Of a stretch of 64,000 bases of DNA, positions 1 through 7,222 are shown piece after piece (position 1 is the stretch's first letter; each line of letters begins with the position of its first letter). The position numbers and the translations under genes were made by a program. Under the pieces are notes generated by a model that was given only the letters and a program-made list of their open reading frames with translations, was not told the origin of the DNA and did not search any database. Source of the DNA: G963663615 sp963663615 (lineage in GTDB: Bacteria > Bacteroidota > Ignavibacteria > Ignavibacteriales > Melioribacteraceae); contig OY760517.1 of NCBI GenBank assembly GCA_963663615.1, positions 3,782,001-3,846,000 on the forward strand, read 5' to 3'.

Positions 1-1502
1 ATTTCAATTGTTGCATTGTAACCCGATACTGTTCCATAGTTGGTAATGTTAGCATCAATATCAATTGGGCTGTTAATGTAAGCATAATTATTGGAAAGAA
101 TTACACTGGTAAGCTCAAGATCATACTCCTTTATACTAACCGAATTTACCAAACCCGGGGTACCTCTGTAATTATGCAATCTGCATGCAGATGTGTTATC
201 CTCATCGGCAGGCAAGTGAGAGCTAACTCGCTCCAACGATTTACCTTCCGAACTCCATTCCGGTATATAATTTATACTATCAACAATAGTTAAATTATAG
301 TCCAGTAGTTTAATTTCATCACCGGTATTGTTTAAGGAGGGGAGTGCAACACTTTTATAATTCAAATCCCACGGGTAATAATTTACAATGGATATATCAT
401 CCGCTAAAATAAGATGATCCCCACTTTCAATAAGGAGGTCTTCTTCTGAGATAACCCTTGAACTTGTTAAATCGCTAATTTGCCAATTCCTTAAATTAAC
501 AGCAGTATCTGTAACGTTGTAAAGTTCTATCCATTCAGGCTCACCATTTTGTGGTGCAAATTGCAGTTCGTTTATCACAATTCCGCCATACCCGGTTGGG
601 GGTATTACAGGCTCAATTAAAAGATGTGCGATATTGTTGGAGGTAAATTCATCAGGGGAGTAGTTAACACGGCAAATAAAATTGTGAACAGCTGTTGATT
701 CGATGGTATAATTTACAATCGATACTAATGAATCACCGGAATTAATATTTTGATAGCTTTCCGAAAATATAATCTCATTACTTGTAATTATGGAATCACC
801 ATTTGCATCTTTGGCAATAACTACCTCAAACTGACCGGCAGCGGAAGCACCAATATTTTTTACTTTTGCAGAGATTGTAATCTCATCACCATCCGCCGGA
901 TGAACAATATTTGAAGCAAAATACTCAATTGCAAGATCGTGCTCCTTTGGAGTAATGCTGTTTGTAGAGCCGGGTGTGCCGTTAAAACTAATTGAGTTAC
1001 CCCAGTTCTCAGGCTCATCACTACCGGAAATTATTAACTTTTCATCCGAGTAGCCTTCATTATTGTTGGCAGTGTAGCTTACGATTGAAAGAGTATCGCC
1101 GAGTGAATTCACAAACTTTATTGTTCTATCCGAAGAGTTAGCCAAACCATTATTACCAAATGAATTACTATTTATTTGCAACATCACAGCTTCATTAGGG
1201 ATAATATTATTGTAGGTACCGGAGTTGAAATTGTAATCCTTCTCAAGGATTATTGCATAACTTTCGGGTGGCAACCAGGTGCCTTCACCCGCAGACTCAA
1301 TTATATCCGGGTTCTGATCCATGTAGATTATTTTATAGCTTGCAAGATTATAGGTTACAGTTTCGGAGTAATTGTATATTTCAATAAACTCGTTATTTGT
1401 ACCATCGGGACGGAACATTATTTCGGTAATTGTTAGTGAATCGGACTGGGCATAAATTGTTATTCCAGTTAGCCATATAACAAAAACTACAACTCTTTTC
1501 AT
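1..1502 (-). CDS. Secreted lamin-tail-domain protein (3' end outside window)
   Basis: The frame is open on the minus strand from an ATG at 1502 to the window edge, about 500 residues, with no stop. It starts with a signal peptide (MKRVVVFVIWLTGITIYAQ). A lamin-tail (LTD) domain follows at about residues 22-155 (ITEIMFRPDGTNNEFIEIYN), then a CARDB-like adhesion segment at about 185-290, a second LTD at about 300-420 (INELQFAPQNGEPEWIELYN) and the start of another CARDB-like unit. LTD domains in secreted bacterial proteins are usually modules of surface adhesins or hydrolases. The missing C-terminus probably holds a catalytic domain or a T9SS tail, which is inference. No enzyme motif is visible in the part seen here. 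Confidence 0.8.
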   Translation of the reverse strand, partial: MKRVVVFVIWLTGITIYAQSDSLTITEIMFRPDGTNNEFIEIYNYSETVTYNLASYKIIYMDQNPDIIESAGEGTWLPPESYAIILEKDYNFNSGTYNNIIPNEAVMLQINSNSFGNNGLANSSDRTIKFVNSLGDTLSIVSYTANNNEGYSDEKLIISGSDEPENWGNSISFNGTPGSTNSITPKEHDLAIEYFASNIVHPADGDEITISAKVKNIGASAAGQFEVVIAKDANGDSIITSNEIIFSESYQNINSGDSLVSIVNYTIESTAVHNFICRVNYSPDEFTSNNIAHLLIEPVIPPTGYGGIVINELQFAPQNGEPEWIELYNVTDTAVNLRNWQISDLTSSRVISEEDLLIESGDHLILADDISIVNYYPWDLNYKSVALPSLNNTGDEIKLLDYNLTIVDSINYIPEWSSEGKSLERVSSHLPADEDNTSACRLHNYRGTPGLVNSVSIKEYDLELTSVILSNNYAYINSPIDIDANITNYGTVSGYNATIE

Positions 1503-1540
1503 TTTAATCCAAAATTTACCCTGTTTACAACATAAAATAA

Positions 1541-1581
1541 AAAGGCAAATTACCATTGTCAAATGGAAACATTTTGCCTTT
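1541..1581. promoter_or_regulatory. Inverted repeat between two divergent genes
   Basis: AAAGGCAAA (1541-1549) pairs with TTTGCCTTT (1573-1581). A smaller nested pair, CCATT/AATGG, lies inside. It occupies the 110 bp between the divergent LTD and small-membrane-protein genes, so it could be an operator or an RNA hairpin in the leader of the rightward gene. No terminator-like U run follows. Confidence 0.35.
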
Positions 1582-1612
1582 GATTCGTCAAAAGTAAAAA
1601 ATGGAGTTAATT

Positions 1613-1807
1613 ATGGGAATGTTTATCCTTTGGTTATTACTACTTATAATATGCTGGCCTCTTGCCCTGCTGGCTTTAATATTATATCCGTTTATTTGGC
1701 TTTTGCTATTACCATTCAGACTAATAGGTTTTGCAGTAGATGGTATTTTTGAGTTTATAAGAGCACTATTTTTATTACCATCAAGAATATTGGGTGGAAG
1801 AAGATAA
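1613..1807 (+). CDS. Small hydrophobic membrane protein (64 aa)
   Basis: Nearly the whole protein is hydrophobic. Two membrane segments are likely (about residues 3-30 and 33-55), with an R-rich C-terminus (SRILGGRR). The start at 1613 is preferred over an in-frame ATG at 1601 because GGAG at 1603-1606 sits 6 nt before it. The pattern LLLLIICWPLALLALILYP resembles short conserved membrane proteins of unknown role in Bacteroidota and relatives. It stands alone, divergent from the LTD gene and convergent with the SDR gene. Function unknown. Confidence 0.7.
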   Translation: MGMFILWLLLLIICWPLALLALILYPFIWLLLLPFRLIGFAVDGIFEFIRALFLLPSRILGGRR

Positions 1808-1809
1808 AC

Positions 1810-2511
1810 TTACCACTCAATTTCTTCCATATCCATATAAAATTTACCTGACGGAAAACCTTGTTCCTGAAGAGCAAGCCAAACTATGGTTTCTGCACCT
1901 TTTGATATGCTTCTCGATGCATTATAACCACCCATTTCGGTACGCACCCAGCCCGGACTCATAGTATTTACAATTACGCCGGTTTCCTTTAATTCGGAAT
2001 CGAGCATTAAGGTTAAGGCGTTTAACATTGCCTTTGATAATCTGTATCCCGGATGATTGCCACCCATTTGGTGAATTGCACCCAATCGTGAGGAAACATT
2101 TATTATATGACCAAAACCATTTCGCTTCATGTGAGGAATAATTCGCTGGGTTAACTTTAGCGGACCGTAAAAATTTGCTTCCAGGGTTCGTTTAATTGTA
2201 GCAACATCTACATTAGCCGCCATTTGATCTTTATCTATAAAGATTGCTGCATTATTTATAAGTACATCAAGTTTACCATACTTTTCAAGAATATAGAGTA
2301 ATGCCTTATCAATTTCTTCATCTTTGGTAACATCAAGCTTGCAAATATCAGGTGGGTTTTCAGTATTCCCTATTTTGTAAACTGCCTGGTCACCCTTTGT
2401 TACATTACGGGTACCAAGAATTACCTTAAAGCCCTTTTTGCATAATTGTTTGCATACTTCTAATCCAATTCCCCTGTTGCCACCGGTAACAAGTGCAACC
2501 CTTTCCTTCAT
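1810..2511 (-). CDS. Short-chain dehydrogenase/reductase (carbonyl-reductase-like)
   Basis: A classical SDR of 233 residues. The nucleotide-binding motif TGGNRGIG is at about residues 9-16, NNAA follows the central strand, a serine lies in NVSS, and the catalytic YRLSK (YxxxK) is about two thirds along. The PGWVRTEMGG segment after the active site resembles CBR1-type carbonyl reductases. NAD(P)H-dependent reduction of a carbonyl substrate is the likely reaction; the substrate cannot be inferred. The start at 2511 has GGAG 6 nt upstream and lies 1 nt after the stop of the MATE gene, so the two are translationally close and probably co-transcribed. Confidence 0.88.
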   Translation of the reverse strand: MKERVALVTGGNRGIGLEVCKQLCKKGFKVILGTRNVTKGDQAVYKIGNTENPPDICKLDVTKDEEIDKALLYILEKYGKLDVLINNAAIFIDKDQMAANVDVATIKRTLEANFYGPLKLTQRIIPHMKRNGFGHIINVSSRLGAIHQMGGNHPGYRLSKAMLNALTLMLDSELKETGVIVNTMSPGWVRTEMGGYNASRSISKGAETIVWLALQEQGFPSGKFYMDMEEIEW

Positions 2512-2512
2512 A

Positions 2513-3817
2513 TTATACTCCGGATAATTGAAAAACATGTCGTTTTGCAAAATATGACATGGTTATTCCCCTGCCGATCATTAAACCTGTCATACTTAAC
2601 CACAACGCATTATTACCAAGATATGGTTCAGTAAAAATCATAATAGGGAAATAAAAGACAAATAGACTTATTAACATTGAGTTACGCATTGCAGATGTAG
2701 CAGTTGCACCGGTATAAATACCATCCCAGATAAAACAAAAGCTGTTTATAAAAGGAGCAAAAATTGTCCAAATAAAAAATTTGCTACAAAGTGCTATAAC
2801 TTCTTCATTGCTTGTATATATAGAAATAATTGGTTTTTCAAAAAAGAAGTAGGCTAACGAAAACAATAATCCGATTCCTGCACCCCATAAAAATACAAGC
2901 TTAACAAGTTTTACAAGCGATGATTTATCTTTTGCACCAACAAAACTGCCAACCAAACTTTCGGCGGCAAATGCAAAACCATCAATACCAAACGAAATTA
3001 TCATCCATAACTGTATAAGGATACTATTTGCTGCAAGTATATTATCACCGTAAAGTGCAGATTTTGCAGTAAAATAGTTAAAAGCAAAAATCAGTACAAT
3101 TGTACGAATAAACAAATCAGCATTCATCTTGAAGAATTTTTTGATTTCGCTAATATTCTTCAACATTGTAATTTTGAATGTTTGCAGATAGTCGGAATAC
3201 TTGTTTGTTAAAACCAGTATTGCCGCAGTAATACCAATATACTGTGCTATAACTGTTCCAAGTGCAATACCATCTGATTTCATACCGAATCCGTAAACAA
3301 ACAAAATATTTAGCCCGGCATTACTAACCTGTATAAGTATTGAAAGCACTACGAGAATTTTTGCATTATGTACACCGAGATACCATCCGTGTATTGCCAT
3401 TAGTGCTAAAACAGCAGGCGCAGCAAATATCCTTATATTGTAATACTCAATGGCGTGTTTTCTTACATCTTCGGAAGTATCAATTAAACTAAAACCAATT
3501 TCCCTTATAACCGATTGCAATAATATGAGAATAAGACCGGTAATTACAGCAAATACCAATGCACGCGAAAGTACCGCCATCGCTTCCGGTTTATCCTTTT
3601 TACCGTATGCCTGGGCAGTTAACCCGGTAGTACCCATCCGCAAAAAATTTAGTCCAAAATAAATGAAGTTAAATATTATTGCACCAACCGAAACTGCACC
3701 GAGGTAGTAAACTTCATCCTGATGTCCCATTATTATTGTATCAACCGAACTTAATATTGGTATTGAAAGATTACTAATAATGTTTGGTATTGCCAGGTTA
3801 AGTATTCTTTTATTCAA
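2513..3817 (-). CDS. MATE-family efflux transporter (DinF type)
   Basis: A polytopic membrane protein of about 434 residues with around 12 hydrophobic segments. The N-terminal pattern LNLAIPNIISNLSIPILSSVDTIIMGH is the MATE/DinF signature region. These proteins export drugs or metabolites by Na+ or H+ antiport. I place the start at a TTG (3817), because the homologous N-terminus begins there and a GGA lies 6 nt upstream. A frame running back to 3898 would add a poorly conserved, K/N/F-rich 27 residues. It is followed directly by the SDR gene and is divergent from the deoxyhypusine-synthase-like gene. Confidence 0.88.
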   Translation of the reverse strand: MNKRILNLAIPNIISNLSIPILSSVDTIIMGHQDEVYYLGAVSVGAIIFNFIYFGLNFLRMGTTGLTAQAYGKKDKPEAMAVLSRALVFAVITGLILILLQSVIREIGFSLIDTSEDVRKHAIEYYNIRIFAAPAVLALMAIHGWYLGVHNAKILVVLSILIQVSNAGLNILFVYGFGMKSDGIALGTVIAQYIGITAAILVLTNKYSDYLQTFKITMLKNISEIKKFFKMNADLFIRTIVLIFAFNYFTAKSALYGDNILAANSILIQLWMIISFGIDGFAFAAESLVGSFVGAKDKSSLVKLVKLVFLWGAGIGLLFSLAYFFFEKPIISIYTSNEEVIALCSKFFIWTIFAPFINSFCFIWDGIYTGATATSAMRNSMLISLFVFYFPIMIFTEPYLGNNALWLSMTGLMIGRGITMSYFAKRHVFQLSGV

Positions 3818-3961
3818 GATAATTCCGTAAAATATTCTATTCAAAAATAGTAAATTTATTAGCAGTTTTTTTTGGTCGAAATTTGTGTTGTAAAACAAAA
3901 ATTTTGTATTATATTTTGCCGTTCAAAAAATGCATCTTTCCAATAAACGGAGGAAAATAAA

Positions 3962-4984
3962 TTGGAAAAAAAAGAATACTTAAAAGATATAGTAAAGCAC
4001 ATTGATATTAAAGAGCACAATGTTGTTCCACTTGTTGAATCAATGGAAAAAATGGCTTTTAGTGCACGCGATCTTAATCGTGCAGCCCAGATATATGATA
4101 AAATGCTGGCTGATAAAGAATGTTCGGTTATTTTAACTCTTGCCGGTAGTCTGTTTTCTGCCGGACTAAAAAAAGTTGTTCACGACATGATTGAAAACAA
4201 TATGGTGGATGCTATTGTATCGACTGGTGCTGTAATGGTTGATCAGGACTTTTTTGAGGCTCTTGGCTTTAAACATTATATCGGAACTCCGTTTGTTGAT
4301 GATAACGTATTACGCGATATGGCAATTGACCGTATCTATGATACTTTTATTGATGAAGATGAATTGCGTATTTGCGATGAGACAACTGCAAAAATTTTCG
4401 ACAGCATGAAACCAGGGGCTTATTCTTCACGCGAATTCTTGTACGAATTTGGTAAATATCTTGATGAAAATGGCGGACCTAAGGTTGATGACAGTGTAAT
4501 TTATGCTGCTTATAAAAACAATGTGCCGATCTTTGTTCCAGCTTTCTCAGATTGTTCTGCCGGATTTGGTTTTGTTATGCATCAAACCAAAAACCCTGAG
4601 GCACATGTAAGTTGCGATAGTGGTAAAGACTTTCTTGAACTTACCAAAATTAAACTTGCCAGCAAGGAAACAGGTATCTTTATGATTGGTGGTGGTGTTC
4701 CTAAAAACTTTACACAGGATATTGTTGTTGCTGCTGATCTACTTGAAGAAGATGCAAAAATGCACAAGTATGCTGTACAGATAACCGTTGCCGATGAACG
4801 TGATGGTGCTCTTTCTGGCTCAACTCTTAAGGAAGCCAGCTCATGGGGTAAGGTTGAAACTACTTACGAACAGATGGTTTACTCGGAAGCTACCATTGCA
4901 ATGCCACTTGTTGCCGGTTACGCCTACCATAAAGGCTCATGGAAAAACCGCGTCAAAAAAGAATGGGGAAAGCTGTTTAAGTAA
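3962..4984 (+). CDS. Deoxyhypusine synthase family protein
   Basis: 340 residues with the deoxyhypusine synthase (DHS) fold features: STGA (about residues 87-90), FVPAFSD (about 191-197), and SSWGK, whose Lys297 aligns with the enzyme-imine lysine of eukaryotic DHS (SWGK). The start is a TTG preceded by GGAGG at 8 nt. In eukaryotes and archaea DHS transfers the aminobutyl group of spermidine to eIF5A/aIF5A. Bacteria lack that substrate, and bacterial DHS-like proteins have been linked to polyamine synthesis such as homospermidine. The actual product here is unknown. It stands alone and ends in its own terminator. Confidence 0.88.
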   Translation: MEKKEYLKDIVKHIDIKEHNVVPLVESMEKMAFSARDLNRAAQIYDKMLADKECSVILTLAGSLFSAGLKKVVHDMIENNMVDAIVSTGAVMVDQDFFEALGFKHYIGTPFVDDNVLRDMAIDRIYDTFIDEDELRICDETTAKIFDSMKPGAYSSREFLYEFGKYLDENGGPKVDDSVIYAAYKNNVPIFVPAFSDCSAGFGFVMHQTKNPEAHVSCDSGKDFLELTKIKLASKETGIFMIGGGVPKNFTQDIVVAADLLEEDAKMHKYAVQITVADERDGALSGSTLKEASSWGKVETTYEQMVYSEATIAMPLVAGYAYHKGSWKNRVKKEWGKLFK

Positions 4985-5006
4985 ATATCCCTATAAATTT
5001 TAACAT

Positions 5007-5036
5007 AAAAAGCAGACCCTAACAGTTCTGCTTTTT
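5007..5036 (+). terminator. Rho-independent terminator after the DHS-like gene
   Basis: AAAAAGCAGA (5007-5016) pairs with TCTGCTTTTT (5027-5036) around a 10 nt loop, 23 nt after the stop codon. Confidence 0.8.
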
Positions 5037-5114
5037 GCTTTTTAGGAAGAATTTTTATGATTTATTTTTTGTAAATTTTATTTATCTTCAAATAGTTTTA
5101 CAAATAAGGTTCGT

Positions 5115-5426
5115 ATTCCTAAAATATTTGAGTATCTGGGAATATTATTATTTTTCTATTCTAATGAACATGAACCAGTTCATGTTCATGGTAGATATGG
5201 AGAATATGAAAGCAAAGCAGAAATTGTAATAATTAATGGGATAATTTCAGAAATAAGAATAAAATCAGTGAAAGGCAGACAACCTCTGAAGGATAAGTAC
5301 CTAAAAAACTTTGAGGTATTTCTGGAAAATTATGCCGAAAAAATTGTTGCAAAATGGATTGACTATTTTGTCTATAATAAAGAAATTGATTTTGAGAGAG
5401 TATCAAAAAGAATTAAATGGAAATAA
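5115..5426 (+). CDS. DUF4160 protein with no ATG/GTG/TTG start
   Basis: An intact frame reads IPKIFEYLGILLFFYSNEHE and continues with PVHVHGRYGEYESKAEI to a stop at 5424. This is the typical DUF4160 N-terminus, where the family usually begins MPKI or similar. The codon at the expected start is ATT, with AAGG 5 nt upstream. There is no ATG, GTG or TTG in frame between the upstream stop (about 5058) and this point. Either a rare ATT start is used or the start codon has been lost. It overlaps the DUF2442 gene by 10 nt. DUF4160-DUF2442 pairs are common and have been proposed to be toxin-antitoxin-like, but the role is unproven. Confidence 0.6.
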   Translation: MPKIFEYLGILLFFYSNEHEPVHVHGRYGEYESKAEIVIINGIISEIRIKSVKGRQPLKDKYLKNFEVFLENYAEKIVAKWIDYFVYNKEIDFERVSKRIKWK

Positions 5427-5707
5427 CTGTTGAATATATGGAGACGGAGAACATTGTTAATCAACTTGAAATAGTTGATGCAAAGTATCTTTCAGACTAT
5501 CTTATAAGGCTTAAATTTAATGATGGGAAGGAGATCACAGTTGATTTTGAGCCGTTTTTAACTGCTTCGCATCATCCGTCTATAAGGAAGTACCTACAAA
5601 AAACATTTTTCTCTAAATTTGAGATACTTGATGGAAATTTAAACTGGAATGACTACGATTTAATTTTTCCAATATGGGATTTATATCAAGGTATCATTAA
5701 ACAGTAA
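5417..5707 (+). CDS. DUF2442 protein, partner of DUF4160
   Basis: 96 residues. The core (about 16-96: IVDAKYLSDYLIRLKFNDGK, then EITVDFEPFLTAS and, near the end, LIFPIWDLYQG) follows the DUF2442 pattern of a short beta-rich domain ending where relatives read IDPDxLY. Its ATG lies inside the end of the DUF4160 frame, so the pair is translationally coupled if the first is translated. The stop is 2 nt before the next gene's ATG, so trmO may share the transcript. DUF2442 proteins are often annotated as antitoxin-like partners; the activity is unknown. Confidence 0.75.
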   Translation: MEITVEYMETENIVNQLEIVDAKYLSDYLIRLKFNDGKEITVDFEPFLTASHHPSIRKYLQKTFFSKFEILDGNLNWNDYDLIFPIWDLYQGIIKQ

Positions 5708-5709
5708 TT

Positions 5710-6201
5710 ATGAAAAACTTAGCTATGAAACTTTCCCCAATTGGAATAATACACACACCGTACAATACCCGTGAAGGTATGCCAATTCAGCCCGCTGGTG
5801 CTGAAGCTACCAAGGCAACAATCGAAATTAACGAAGAGTTTGTACCCGGCTTAAAAGACCTGGATGGATTTTCTCATATAATATTACTTTACCATTTTCA
5901 TCAGAGCGAGGGATACAAGCTTGAGGTTACTCCCTTTATGGATACTGTGCCACGTGGTTTGTTCTCCACACGTGCACCAAAGCGACCCAATCCTATTGGG
6001 CTATCAGTAGTAGAACTTCTTAAAGTTGAAGGTAATACCCTTTATGTTAAAGGAGCCGATATCCTCGATGGCACTCCGCTTATAGATATTAAACCTTTTG
6101 TACCCGAGTTTGATTCACCCAAAAATACAAGAACCGGCTGGCTTGATGAAGCACGCAAAACTGTTAATAACCGTGTAGCTGATAACCGATTTACCAAATA
6201 A
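5710..6201 (+). CDS. trmO: TrmO, tRNA t6A37 N6-methyltransferase (TsaA family)
   Basis: 163 residues of the compact beta-barrel TsaA/TrmO family. The signature STRAPKRPNPIGLS (about residues 88-101) and the start PIGIIHTPY are diagnostic. Known members use S-adenosylmethionine to methylate N6 of threonylcarbamoyladenosine at position 37 of threonine tRNAs, producing m6t6A. A second in-frame ATG six codons in is the other possible start. The gene follows DUF2442 with a 2 nt gap. No clear terminator follows; only a weak stem (AGATTATT/AATAATCT) occurs just after the stop. Confidence 0.92.
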   Translation: MKNLAMKLSPIGIIHTPYNTREGMPIQPAGAEATKATIEINEEFVPGLKDLDGFSHIILLYHFHQSEGYKLEVTPFMDTVPRGLFSTRAPKRPNPIGLSVVELLKVEGNTLYVKGADILDGTPLIDIKPFVPEFDSPKNTRTGWLDEARKTVNNRVADNRFTK

Positions 6202-6313
6202 AGATTATTCGATTGTGTAAATAATCTCCTCCTGGCAGAACAATATTTGACCTTTGTACTTTTCCTTTATTAAGTTTAGAACAAAATATTGGGCGTTTAT
6301 ATAAGGGCTAGTT

Positions 6314-6519
6314 ATGAGGACATTATTATTAATTGTACTTGTCTTTTATAGATGGAGTTGTATTTCCACTTGGGCAATATAACGTTTACGAATATTCAGC
6401 ATTTGGATACTTCTGAGTATGGAATTAGTTATTCAACTTACGATAAAACTGAAATTGAAGATGTTGAGCTTAGCTTAGCATACATTACTCCTGGAAATAC
6501 TTTTAGCATTATGAATTAA
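6314..6519 (+). pseudogene. Decayed short secreted-protein gene
   Basis: A good ribosome site (GGG 6 nt before ATG 6314) leads into a signal-peptide-like start (MRTLLLIVLVFY), which stops early at a TAA. Protein-like sequence then continues in a second frame (FIDGVVFPLGQYNVYEYSAF) and a third (DTSEYGISYSTYDKTEIEDV), ending at a TAA at 6517-6519. This fits at least two frameshifts in a former gene for an exported protein. The family is not recognisable. Confidence 0.55.
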
Positions 6520-6536
6520 ATTATTGAGGGTATATA

Positions 6537-7148
6537 TTGAAAACTATTTTAATGCTTTTTACTTTTTGCACTCTTCTTTCGGCACAAGTTGTTACAATTG
6601 CGGGCGGTATGGCAATGCCATTTACCAAGTTTGCTACTCGTACAAAGGTAAACATTTCTACAGATCCCGGTTAAACAGGAATGATTGAATTAGACCCTGA
6701 TTTTTCTCCTGTTGGTTTGAATCCTGTTTTCAGTTTTATGTATTTGAATAATCAGCAAGAATGGTTAGCACCTGCAAGTAAAAATTCTAAAACAATAATA
6801 CTTAATAATTATATTACCACTATTGGTTTGAAGTATTTGATCCGGAGATGGGAAGCTTATTATTTCTTTAAAGTTGAGTTTGGTTTAAACGTTACTGATT
6901 ATCCTGACTGGAGATTGGAAACTGGTGATTAAAATAGTATAAATAGTAAACCACTGGTAGCAGGATTTGCAGTTGGTGTAACGCAAAAGACAGGTATTTC
7001 AGCCGAAATAAAATATATGGCAATGAATAAGCTAAAGTACCATTATACCAGTTCTGATGGCAATATAATGGAGGATGTATTTGAAAATCAGAATCAGGTT
7101 TTTATTACTATTGGGTACAGATTTAGTCTTTTTAAAATAAAATTATAA
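6537..7148 (+). pseudogene. Outer-membrane barrel-like gene with two in-frame TAA codons
   Basis: GAGGG precedes a TTG at 6537 by 6 nt. The frame encodes a signal peptide (MKTILMLFTFCTLLSAQ) and then reads through as one protein of about 203 codons, except for TAA at 6672-6674 and TAA at 6930-6932. The same frame continues to a final TAA at 7146. The end alternates hydrophobic residues and finishes with an aromatic-rich strand (NQVFITIGYRFSLF), as in small outer-membrane beta-barrels. There is no frameshift, so the decay appears recent and limited to two substitutions. A 5'-truncated product from ATG 6681 would lack a signal peptide. Confidence 0.7.
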
Positions 7149-7152
7149 ACAC

Positions 7153-7188
7153 AAAAAATCCCTGCTGAGTTATCAGCGGGGATTTTTT
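7153..7188. terminator. Bidirectional terminator
   Basis: AAAAAATCCCTGCTGA (7153-7168) and TCAGCGGGGATTTTTT (7173-7188) form a 16 bp stem with one wobble position around a GTTA loop. It lies between the rightward pseudogene and the leftward octaheme cytochrome gene and can serve both. Confidence 0.85.
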
Positions 7189-7222
7189 TGCTAACTAGTC
7201 TTTATCCGGTATTACCAATATT

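Noticed and set aside
5035..5229. A 64-residue rightward frame after the DHS-like gene
   Set aside because: It starts inside the terminator and overlaps the DUF4160 frame, which is clearly the conserved one.
6537..7148. Stop-codon readthrough or recoding of the barrel-like gene
   Set aside because: Both internal stops are TAA, which is not used for selenocysteine or pyrrolysine, and a neighbouring gene is plainly decayed. A pseudogene is the simpler reading.
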